Source: Ciona intestinalis (lineage: Eukaryota; Chordata; Ascidiacea; Phlebobranchia; Cionidae). From it: DNA of 64,000 nucleotides. The notes under the pieces are model-generated. The model was not told the origin of the DNA. It ran no database searches and worked only from the letters and a program-made list of their open reading frames with translations. The position numbers were made by a program, and so were the translations under genes. Positions within the stretch are counted from its first letter, which is position 1, and each line of letters starts with the position of its first letter. This document shows, one piece after another, positions 38,596-49,100 of this stretch. The stretch is taken from contig NC_020166.2 in assembly GCF_000224145.3 (NCBI RefSeq), forward strand, positions 5,385,050-5,449,049, written 5' to 3'.

Positions 38596-39900
38596 CAATG
38601 GGGGAAGATGGGACTCTTAAGCACATATTGCCAAATATTTCCAAAATCAAAATATATAACGGTATTTGGTTAATACCACGAATTAGTACTATCATTCCTT
38701 TATTAATTGACACCAATTTAATAAAATATAATAAAACAAAGTGAAATCTTACAAATTCGAAAACACACAGAATAAGATGGGACATTTTAAAATCATTGTT
38801 AATTTTGATTGTTAAGTGTATTTATAAATAGAAATATACGTAAATAACACGAAATAATACTGTACGCTTTGAAAATTAGGTCTGAACATTCATTTTCTTG
38901 CCCTACTGCTATAGTTTTTCACATGTTATCTATACATTATGCTATTGCGTAACAATTGGTATTGTTTCAACGACAAAGGGTAATGTTCAAACATCAATGG
39001 ATAAATTTTGTATCCTACAAATGTGTATGGACATGTAATAACAGAAAATATTGATAATAACTATTGATAAAGTTTTTATTTTTGCTACAAATTGGGCATT
39101 ACTACTCTGTTTTTGGCACAAGCAACTTCTCATAAGTTATCACCAAGTGCAAATGACCAAATTTCGAATATATTTTCAAAATATTATCTTTTTAATATAT
39201 CAGTATCTTATAGTTGAAAACCCCCTGAGGTATAAGTTACTAAAATAAAAGCAAATCTTTCAAAGTTTGGCAATGAAAACATACAAAACTACAATGTGGG
39301 GGAAGATGGGACTCTAAATTGAAATATATTAACATTAGCAGTATTCTGCAACTTGTAGTTAACCTACCGAGTTTAACAGGCTGTGCTAGTTTCTTTGCCA
39401 TGTAAACTTCATATATATAACGTTAAACCAATATTTTTTTGTTGTTTTTATATCAAATTAAAGTCATATTGACACCTGCCTATTTTCTTCATGCTTATAT
39501 CTCAGTGTTTTTTTACAAAACTAAAACTAGTTTTATGAGACAAAATCAAACTGTACGAAATATTCAAGGTTGTTTTATAAAGCTATGAAACTAGTTTAAT
39601 CGTTCGCATACGCAAACTAAAAAAATTCATTGGCTTTACTGTGATTTTGCGAGCATTAAAAAATAGCACCTTACTATTTCGCATTTTTTACCTGTTCAAA
39701 GTATACTGTTTCTACTTTACTTATTTTTTTAAAATATTTTAAAACAGTAATTAGCTTTGACGGGCGTTTTATAAATTCGTGATAATACTGTCGAATAATT
39801 CTGTAACCTTATTTTCCTGATTATTATTAAATGGGGGTCCGAAAAAAGAAAATTAAAAAAAGTCTTGTCTGACAAAGTGTCCCATCTTCCCCCACCCTAC
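38596..39900. mobile_element. 1.3-kb inverted-repeat DNA element inserted between GNAT units
   Basis: The left end is AATGGGGGAAGATGGGACTC. The right end is the inverse of AGGGTGGGGGAAGATGGGAC. TATAGTA flanks both sides (38589-38595 and 39901-39907). The paralogous unit at ~41335-41350 reads ATATAGTTAAAGAAAATT straight through, giving the empty site. An internal GGGGGAAGATGGGACTC motif at ~39298 suggests nesting or internal duplication. It has no transposase frame. The ends match the ~190 bp MITE family, so this is probably a longer non-autonomous member. Confidence 0.7.
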
Positions 39901-39907
39901 TATAGTA

Positions 39908-40460
39908 AAAGAAAATTATAACGCCTAATAAGCTATAATATAGAAACACATATGGCTGTGTTTAAAAAGACCTGGCGTAAGCGGAAAACCTAATCCGGAA
40001 CATTTCTTTTTAGTCAGCTTGATTTACCAATACAAGTAACGGTTCTGATGCTTGCGCTATATGTTCCTACTTTACGACATGGGACATTAGCCAAGCAATC
40101 ACAGTAAAACTAAAGGCGACACAAGTTACCCTGTGCTCTTTTATAAAAATAAACTGCTTTATTGCATAACATACAGTATATAGACATTACGTTTTTTCTA
40201 GTTGATTAACTACTAAAGCCGATTAAGTGACGACGATAGAACAAAAAAGGTTCCACCAAAGCTTATTTGACGTCAAGATAAAAAGAAAATACAAATGAAA
40301 CACCGCAGATTTATTATAAGTGCTGCACAAGAATACACAATATTGTAATAGTGTTACATTGCATCGTATAAGATATAGAAGAGCTGGTTAGTTACTGCCA
40401 CCGAGCGGATACAAACAGCCGAGAATTTAAACTTATTTACAGCGAAACAGTATTGTGAAT
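39908..40460. other. GNAT unit spacer and 3' flank (copy B)
   Basis: Bases 39908-40270 match 36700-37300 and 41343-41770. From 40276 the sequence equals the 3' flank of copy A from ~37593. A TGACGTCA lies inside TTGACGTCAAG near 40268, just before the shared 3' flank. No separate gene is seen. Confidence 0.5.
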
Positions 40461-41138
40461 TTAAAGCAATTTATACAAAGAGCCGACTATATTGTGTGGT
40501 GGCGTCGCGTTTACAAATGAACGAACACCAGTTTCCCGATCAACATAATATGAAAGGTCAAAACTGCTTGCAATTGAGTAGCCGAGTTTTTTTAATAAAG
40601 CCAGCGAGTAGCTGGAAGTAACGAACGAAGCAATGCTATCGCAGCCATTTTCTTTTGCCACTTCTTCAGACATTATACTGAGCGTGGTGGAGATACCATG
40701 TCTAGAATACTTAGGATCCACGGCACCGAAATCTATATACAAAGCCTTTTCTACCCCTGTGTCGCGAAAAATATTTTCCTTCGCATGTTCACTGAGCCTC
40801 GACATTGGACCAACCCATTCGAATTTTTCCCTGAAGTAATCGGTATCAAAAGTAGTTGCCGATGCGTTGGTTTTCCGTCCTGTTTCGATACAGTTAATGC
40901 AGAATGCAATCATTCTTCCGCTCGTTGTTTCAAATGCTCCAAGTGATAAACCTTGACACAAGCCAACTCGTGCACGATATTGGTCAACTTCTATAGTCTC
41001 GTGGAGAGGTGCATTAATAGCCATTGCAATGTTTTTCCTCGGCGAAAAGTATTGGGCCACACTCGCATATACAGCTGGACTATCAAGCACTGACAAACGT
41101 TTGATCACAATGTTATTTGCTTTAATCAACAAACTCAT
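40461..41138 (-). CDS. GNAT-family N-acetyltransferase, tandem copy B
   Basis: 225 residues, identical to copy A except PKYSRHG for PKYSKHG, with the 3' flank nearly identical as well. The upstream side runs into a 50-N gap at 41181-41230, whose two edges repeat ATTAAAGATTCCACCAA, so the gap is probably an unmerged overlap of ~17 bp rather than missing DNA. Near-identity with copy A means a very recent duplication, gene conversion or an assembly duplicate. Confidence 0.7.
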   Translation of the reverse strand: MSLLIKANNIVIKRLSVLDSPAVYASVAQYFSPRKNIAMAINAPLHETIEVDQYRARVGLCQGLSLGAFETTSGRMIAFCINCIETGRKTNASATTFDTDYFREKFEWVGPMSRLSEHAKENIFRDTGVEKALYIDFGAVDPKYSRHGISTTLSIMSEEVAKENGCDSIASFVTSSYSLALLKKLGYSIASSFDLSYYVDRETGVRSFVNATPPHNIVGSLYKLL

Positions 41139-41180
41139 ACTTGCAACTAATGTGAGATAAACTATTAAAGATTCCACCAA

Positions 41181-41230
41181 NNNNNNNNNNNNNNNNNNNN
41201 NNNNNNNNNNNNNNNNNNNNNNNNNNNNNN
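41181..41230. other. Assembly gap (50 N)
   Basis: Fixed-length run of N. The flanking bases share ATTAAAGATTCCACCAA, which suggests overlapping contig ends. Confidence 0.99.
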
Positions 41231-41958
41231 AAATTATTAAAGATTCCACCAAACCTAATTTGTTCGAATGATTGCAGTGTACGGGTAAATAAACTAAAAT
41301 TAAAAAATATAAATTAATGTTATAAAATATAATAATATAGTTAAAGAAAATTATAACGTCTAATAAGCTAATATAGATACACATATGGCTGTGTTTAAAA
41401 AGACCTGGCGTAAGCGGAAAACCTAACCCGGAACATTTCTTTATAGTCAGCTTGATTTACCAATACAAGTAACGGTTTTGATGCGCTATATGTTCCTACT
41501 TTACGACATGGAACATTAGCCAAGCGATCACAGTAAAACTAAAGGCGACACAAGTTACGCCATGTTTATTCGTGCACTGCTTTACCTTTTACGTACAACG
41601 TTTATTTTGTAATTAACTATTCAGACCCTGTGCTCGTTTATAAAAATAAACTGCTTTATTGCAGAACATACAATTATAGACATTACGTTTTTTTTCTAGT
41701 TGATTAACTACTAAAGCCGATTAAGTGACGACGATAGAACAAAAAAGGTTCCACCAAAGCTTATTTGACGTCAAGATAAAAAGAAAATACAAATGAAACA
41801 CCGCAGATTTATTATAAGTGCTGCACAAGAATACACAATATTGTAATAATGTTACATTGCATCGTATAAGATATAGAAGAGCTGGTTAGTTACTGCCACC
41901 CAGCGGATACAAACAGCCGAGAATTTAAACTTATTTACAGCGAAACAGTATTGTGAAT

Positions 41959-42659
41959 TTAAAGCAATTTATACAAAGAGCCGACTAAATTGTGTGGTGG
42001 CGTCGCGTTTACAAATGGACGAACACCAGTTTTCCGATCAACATAATATGAAAGGTCAAAACTGCTTGCAATTGAGTAGCCGAGTTTTTTTAATGAAGCC
42101 AGCGAGTAGCTGGAAGTGACGAACGAAGCAATGCTATCGCAGCCATTTTCTTTTGCCACTTCTTCAGACATTATACTGAGCGTGGTGGAGATTCCATGTT
42201 TAGAATACATAGGATCCACGGCACCGAAATCTATATACAAAGCCTTTTCTACCCCTGTGTCGCGAAAAATATTTTCCTTCGCATGTTCACTGAGCCTCGA
42301 CATTGGACCAACCCATTCGAATTTTTCCCTGAAGTAATCGGTATCAAAAGTAGTTGCCGATGCGTTGGTTTTCCGTCCTGTTTCGATACGGTTAATGCAG
42401 AATGCAATCATTCTTCCGCTCGTTGTTTCAAATGCTCCAAGTGATAAACCTTGACACAAGCCAACTCGTGCACGATATTGGTCAACTTTAGTGCACGATA
42501 TTGGTCAACTTCTATAGTCTCGTGGAGAGGTGCATTCATAGCCATTGCAATGTTTTTCCTCGGCGAAAAGTATTGGGCCACACTCGCACATACAGCTGGA
42601 CTATCAAGCGCTGACAAACGTTTGATCACAATGTTATTTGCTTTAATTAACAAACGCAT
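41959..42659 (-). pseudogene. GNAT-family copy C, frameshifted
   Basis: Same gene as copies A and B but 701 nt instead of 678. The extra 23 nt is a tandem duplication (GTGCACGATATTGGTCAACT repeated, 42468-42513), and 23 is not a multiple of three, so the frame breaks about one third in. Downstream of it 166 codons remain open and keep the acetyl-CoA-binding region. It has several private substitutions (for example SLALLKK to SLASLKK, SYYVDRE to SYYVDRK). Probably a decaying copy; a sequencing-caused duplication is a less likely alternative. Confidence 0.75.
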
Positions 42660-42772
42660 ACTTGCAACTAATGTGAGCTAAATTATTAAAGATTCCACCA
42701 AATCTAAGAATGAATTGCAGTGTATGAAACAAGCTGTTGCTGGACAGTCGAATTAACGCTTATATGTCAGCC

Positions 42773-42862
42773 TTGTTTCCGAAGTTCTCCTTATTTTATG
42801 GACGTTGTTTCCGAAGTTCTCCTTATTTTATAAACGTTGTATCCGAAGTTCTCCTTATCTTA
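42773..42862. repeat. Three tandem 32-bp units
   Basis: CCGAAGTTCTCCTTATTTTA occurs three times at 32-bp spacing, the last truncated. Just upstream of GNAT copy C. Confidence 0.8.
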
Positions 42863-42957
42863 TTGTGTACCGTGACACGTCACAAAATCGTATTTATGCG
42901 TCAAAATGACACGCATTTGTCTCACAGAATCATGCTTAGTTATAAAAATATACCTTA

Positions 42958-43107
42958 TTAAGGTGGCTGTACAGTGTACACAGTATCCGGAATTCGTCCG
43001 TTTTTTTTTATGTTTTATCCGGATTTCGCTGCCGCATGCCGACCTCGGTAATGGGTTTGCATACCAAGCGAATTCGCATGCCGGATATTGTGTACAGCCA
43101 CCTTTAA
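42958..43107. mobile_element. TTAA-flanked MITE with GGTGGCTGTACA ends
   Basis: About 150 bp, starting TTAAGGTGGCTGTACA and ending TGTACAGCCACCTTTAA. The inverted ends continue imperfectly inward (GTATCCGGAATTCG against CGAATTCGCATGCCGGATAT). TTAA at both ends suggests piggyBac-type target choice. Non-coding. Confidence 0.65.
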
Positions 43108-43150
43108 ATTTTAATTTAGAACCTAGATTCTTACAAGAGCGGGTGACAGG

Positions 43151-43930
43151 TAATCCTTTAGCTGGTGGCCACCTAAAATTTGGGTTTCAAAATGTTCCTT
43201 AGGTCTCACTGATACCCACTGTATATTTATTTTTGAAAAAACTCGGGCGTTCGTGTCGAAAATTAACTTTGAAAATGCGCGAAATCGTGCTGCGTTACGG
43301 TATTTTCCACATCAGCCGTTATGAATTAAACCAAGGTTGGATTGTTAAGTCATAGAAGGCGTATTGTTACGTTTTATCCTACGTTAAAACAGTGGGAAAA
43401 AACAAGGGGGTAATCCTTTAGCTGGTGGCCGTCTGAAATTTTGGTTTCAAAATGTTCTATAGCCCTCACTGATACCTGCTGTCTAATTTTTTGCGGAAAA
43501 GTCGGGCGTTCGTATCGAAAACTAACATTAAAAATGCGCGAAAACATGCTTCGTCACCGTAATTCGTCCGATTTACTTAAAGTTAACGATTTATTACGTC
43601 ACTACTGCGGTCTGTTATACGTCACAATAGTGGTATATTACATATGTTACCGGACGTTATAACCTTGTTTGGTAATCCTTTAATTAGCCGGTGACCATTT
43701 AAAATTTTGGGTTCAAAATGTTCAATAGGCCCCACTGATACCTGCTGTCTATTTTTTTGCGGAAAAGTCGGGCGTTCGTGTCGAAAATTAGCTTTGAAAA
43801 TGCGCGAAAACATGCTGCGTAACCGTAATTCGCTTGACTTGCGTAAGGTTAACGATTTATTACGTCCCCATAGTATTATGTTACATCACAATAGTGTTAT
43901 GTTACGTCACAATAGTGATGTATTACGTAC
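43151..43930. repeat. Three tandem ~260-bp units
   Basis: Units begin at 43151, 43411 and 43673 with TAATCCTTTAGCTGGTGG (third copy TAATCCTTTAATTAGCCGG). Each contains TCGGGCGTTCGTGTCGAAAA and TGAAAATGCGCGAAA. The units are diverged, and short open frames in them are incidental. Confidence 0.75.
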
Positions 43931-44078
43931 GTTACGGGACGTTATAGACTTGTTTTCGCACTGTTTTATGATAGTGAAAACCTTAAACCCCTAAATCCCA
44001 GTCAATAACCCCTAACGAATTACGTAATCTGTAACGTAGATCAAAAGTAACAATACCATTCTGTGACGTATTATTCTA

Positions 44079-44182
44079 ACCTCTGTTTAATTCATGACCG
44101 CTCGTGTGGAAAATACGGTGACGCAGCACGATTTCGTGCATTTTCAAAGTTATTTTTTGACACAAACGCCCGAGTTTTTAAA
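44079..44182. repeat. Inverted arm of the 260-bp repeat
   Basis: The reverse complement of 44079-44182 matches 43232-43338, including CTCGGGCGTT, AACTTTGAAAATGC, GAAATCGTGCTGCGT and ATGAATTAAAC. The array and this arm together could be the two ends of a larger inverted-repeat element. Confidence 0.7.
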
Positions 44183-44376
44183 ATCTTCAACTGTTTGTGT
44201 AGATCTTTCAATGTATTATTGAAAAAAGAAAAGGCTAAAATACGACGCACGTAAAGGCTAAAATACGATGCAAGTACCTCTTTAACATTCAAGCCTGTTT
44301 TAAAACTCCTACATGCCCAATGGTTACGTGTCAATCCCGATTATGACGCAAATAATCGACGTGTGAATTGCTATTA

Positions 44377-44570
44377 TAGTAGGATGGGGGAAGATGGGAC
44401 ACATTTGTATTCTATTTTCTCGTACACTTTAGTAGTAAACAAAGAACATTCAAAGAATTATAAAGCCTTGTCCTCGCGACTTTCATAGACCGTTGTTAAT
44501 TGTTTAAAACACGACCAGGATATTTATATATTTTGTGCTAAAGGTGTCCCATCTTCCCCCACCCAACTAT
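44377..44570. mobile_element. Well-preserved MITE copy
   Basis: Ends TAGTAGGATGGGGGAAGATG and GGTGTCCCATCTTCCCCCAC, full family interior. One of the best copies for deriving a consensus. Confidence 0.85.
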
Positions 44571-46162
44571 ATGTCGTAATTAATTGCCAGGTCAAACAAT
44601 CGCTATTATGATGCAATGAATCCACGTGTGAATGCCTACTATTTCGTAACAAATAGTCCACCTGGCTAAATAAAACAGTAAATAGAAGGCTGAACTACGA
44701 CGCAAACCTAACCCGAACGCTTGAAAAGAAAAAAAAAACTCGTTTTCAATCCTGTGCGACCCATACTTTGGGAACCACTGTTCTAAAGGCTGATAGTTTG
44801 GAAAACCCATAATCGACACAGGGTTGAAGCAACAATTAACATCAAGTGTCTTGCCCAAAGTGACGCACACAAAGATATCGACGTCGAAGACGGAAGACTT
44901 TGTGAAACGAGACTTTTTTATTCATTTGCATACGTGGTAAACCGAGTTGTCGACCGATCGTTGCGGAGTCAGATAATGTTAAGATGGGTGCGAATTATCT
45001 TGTTACACCGCCCATAACATCTGTGAAAGCCTTTGAAACAGGTCGTATATAAGCGTATGCGTACCGGAGTTTCGGAATCTTTGACGTCAACCATTTAACA
45101 ACACACACGTTAACAGTTATAGGCCTTAAAAGATATTTTACGTTAAACGATGATGAAACTGACTAATGTAACGGATGAAACTGACTAATGTAACTCTAAA
45201 ATAACGTTTACATAATACAAAAATCCAATTACGTCGGTTCAGTATAAGCGAAAAGGAAAGCGAGACCACGGATTTTCAACTCTTTGTAATATTCGCAGAG
45301 GTTACGCGTTTCACACATTGTTTCTCAAAATCACAAGAAAACATCGGACCACGGTCATGGGGTGGAGCTAACGATCCTGAGTAGCTGGAAGCAAACAAAA
45401 ACGAGGTAGGTGCATGAGGAGCTTGGACACAATGGAATGCTGTGCATGCGGATTCAAGTAAATATAACGGGTTAGTACGACAAATAATATTCACAATATT
45501 TGAGGGTAGGCCATGTATGCACCTGGTTTATCAAGGTACTGTTGGTTATAAATTGGACATTTAGTAACTCGGATCAGGTTTACAGGTAGCGTTCCAATGA
45601 AAAAAATGGAACCCCGGCAAAAAATCGGTTTCTTTTGCGGCGGTTTGGAAAGTACAAAGTATATAATAAACGCTGTTTAAATGATGACGCGTTGAAAAAC
45701 GCTGTGAAGTGAGGTACGGGGTTGGGTAGTACACGATAAGGAGGTGTTACAATAACAAACATTGATTGAAGACCAAGAGAGGGGTTTTGTAAAGTTTTGG
45801 AACATTTTGATTTGAAGACGACATTGAAGAAGTTGAGATTAGTTGTGGAGGTATACGACAAGACACAAATCCTGATTATTACGTCACAATGAAGTAGATT
45901 AAGTGGAACAGCGTGTAATGTTCCGTGGTGATCGTCCGATGGCTTGCAAACGGAAAATCGTCTGAGTGCATAGGACGTCGGAGATTGAGGTCACAATATT
46001 GGCTTACAACGCATTCCGATCAATGTGGCGAGGCAAAACTCATTTCCGGAGGTGGTATGTACAAATAAAACGTAAAAAGCCTAAAAAAAGTATTCGATGT
46101 GGCCTTAACAAGACCCGTGACTAAAACTGAGAGATTGATGATGAGTTGATTGTCGTGGCTGA
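44571..46162. other. Region downstream of GREB1
   Basis: Contains a SINE fragment (~44783-44876, with TTGCCCAAAGTGACGCACAC), a tandem 22-26 bp repeat near 45150-45200 (GATGAAACTGACTAATGTAA twice), and presumably the GREB1 3' UTR on the minus strand. Open frames at 45276-45494 and 45580-45861 (-) show no clear family and are not called. Confidence 0.45.
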
Positions 46163-49100
46163 TCATGGGTTCTTGTGCATACCTGTAAGGAAATAAAGTG
46201 GCCGCACGTTGGAGCCAGAGAGCACAGTATGGTTGGCAGTCAGAAATTCGTCAGTGAGACGGAAATGCCATTCACTTTCCAGGTTCAGTTTCACCACTGT
46301 CTGGCGCAACGAACTACGGTCGTGTCCGATCACGCACACGGTGGCGCCTGTGAGCAACAATGATACTAAAATTAAAATTGATAAAACACAGGTTAGTCTT
46401 AGGGCACGTAAACAAAAAAATCCAGTCAATAGTTTAATAATAATAATAAAAAAAAATGTGTTATATACTAAGGTAAAAACAGATTTTAAGGTGTTTATGT
46501 ATACCATTCAGTTTGGGCAGTTAATGTAAATATAAACCAACCTTCAGCAAACTGATACTTAAGTAAGAAATCAAATGTGACGGTGGAAGCAGGGCAGTAC
46601 AGCAATAACCCGCCGTACAATTTATTATAATCCAGTGCCCAATCTGGTGCCGACGGGTCGCTGCTCGTAAACTCGACCAAGATCTGCGAATAATGTAACG
46701 ATATGTTAAGTTAGAATATAAAAATTAAGGAATGACGGAATGTAATATGGTTTCATATTGTAATATTTAGGCTTAACTTTAACTATTACAATGCTAATGT
46801 CACTTTCTCCTTTAATCATAATAAATCAGGACAACTGATGTGCAATGAATCCCACAACACATGTACATTAGGTGTTGTACACAAAATATCGATGTAAGAA
46901 TACATACGTCAGTTCCAAGGCTGATATAACAGTCAATGCACAGTACTGGGTTTAAGGGGTTGGACTGTGAAAGTGGGAAAACTGACGCAGCGTTCTTGTT
47001 AAAGTGTTTCTCCAGCAGCAGGCTTGGGTGGAAGGAGAAAGGAACAAACTCGGAATCTGCCGCCGTTACCAACACACTTTCCCTGAGAATTGTGGATTTC
47101 ATGGTTAAAATTTTTCAGATTTTACACACATTTTTTGTTGATTAGGATTTTTCAAATAACTTACAAGCAGAAGTTGTAAAATAGTTTCATTTAAAGGTCC
47201 AGCAAATATGGATATTTCTCAGTGAGCAGATGGTGAACTGGTACGTATATGGCTTATCACAAGCAACGAAACAGATACTAGTTTGTTTGGATTATTTACA
47301 TACTTGAATAGTTTATTTACATTCATCTTAAACTGCAAGATATACCTTGGCAATTGTGGTGAATGATGGAAAAATAAAGTTATTTTGCAATAAAGACTTC
47401 AAACAACATATACTTACTCGGAGTTTAATATTTCGTGGGATTTCACTGCTGGCATGACTTTTGTGCACAGAGCGATGTTTTCAAACCTCTGTACCGGAAG
47501 TCCCGCAGCTGCTAGTCGAAGGGACCAGTCCAGGTCTTCCCAGTTAAACCTATGGGTTTAATTTAACAAGTTGAAATATATTACAAGTAAAAAACGTTGG
47601 CTGAACGTCATGCACTAGACTAGAGCCAGCTATAGTAAAAGACCTTATAATAAAAAGTATACAAGATGATGAGTACAACAGGTTGTATACTAACATACTG
47701 ACAACTATTGTTTGCCAATGCAGAGAACTGTGGCCACTACACATAGTAGAAAACAATGAAAAAAATGACTTGCCTTGTACTTGAGCAAAAAACATCCCTT
47801 GCTGCGTACAAGTTTAAGATGACGCACGATTCGATATAGGATGAGGTGAATACGTTATTTCTCCGTTTTACCTGCGTACATTACAATGTTAACAATCGAA
47901 CATATAAGCATAGTAACAAATTTCAGCGTCTTGCTTTTTTAACAAAATTAATATAAATGCCCCAAAAAATTTGGAATTTTTATCTACCAAGTTTTCGGCA
48001 GAGTTTGGTCGGGTGAGGTCGGTCGACCACGGACGGAATCCAACAGCTGCAACTTCCGATGTTAACGAAGACTCCACGTTTTCTAGAAGCTCTTTCAGTG
48101 ATATGTCACTCCATTCGTCCGCCAGGTTTGAAATGCTTAAAAGAAATATATTTACTTTACATCCTTGCTGCATTTAAAAATTTCTTTGAAACGTAAACTA
48201 AAAATGATTTGGTTACATTAACAATGAAAGAGTGATCTCAACCACTGAAGTTTCAGTATTCCATTTAACCAAATCAAATGGCAACCATTTTTGGATCGCA
48301 ACCCAGGGGTTGAGAAGCTTTAAAAATACCAAGTAACAAAGGAATGCAGACGAACCAATCACCAAATAACAGCATACTATTCATATCTTATTACAAAAAA
48401 AGAAGACTTCGCCTATAAATAAACCCAGTACTTGTACTGTAATGCATTTACTTTCAACCAAACACAAGTCTTTTTGCTCACCTTTCCTCGCTTGGTTTCC
48501 ATGACGACCACGCAACGCAATCATCGTTCATCATCATCACAAACGGCCACACGGTGTCACTAGCCTCATCTCCGATAGAAACATCATAGAAGTGAGTGAA
48601 GAGAGCTTGGGCAGCAAACTTCATTGCACCTTTAAAAAAACCAATAACATTAAAAGTTTATAATTTTGAAAGGTTAAAATAAAATGGTTTATATCCAACA
48701 AGTTTAGTTCGGAAAGGTTTACATAATTCAGTTCAAAAGTTTTCAAAAATTGGAGCCCTACTTTTTCACTTTTAAATTGCTTGAAATGCTTGTTGCATTT
48801 TCATATGTACAAAAACTACATAAAAAAGTTAATGATTTTAAATTGAGGTTTATAATTTAAATTATTAACTACAAAATAATAACCCAATATTACATTTTCC
48901 CCACCAAAAAACAAACACCTACCACACATTATTAAGCTTAAACAATTTACTTACCTCTGCCCAATACATCAAAGTCTTGAGGCAAGACGAGCAGTACATG
49001 GTTGGGCAGCAACTTTGTGTAGGAGAACTCGTCGCATTCCTTGACTACCACCATATGAAGGTGGTTGACATCGTCATTGTTGGTGTCAAGGGTGCCACGT

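Noticed and set aside
43441-44334. Open frames within the 260-bp repeat array
   Set aside because: They recur only because the DNA unit recurs, and they occur on both strands of the repeat; no codon-level constraint is visible.
45276-45861. Two minus-strand open frames downstream of GREB1
   Set aside because: The GREB1 C-terminus is already complete at 46163 and I found no splice path that joins these frames in phase; no recognisable family.
46209-46529. 106-codon + frame
   Set aside because: Antisense shadow of the last GREB1 exon and its intron.
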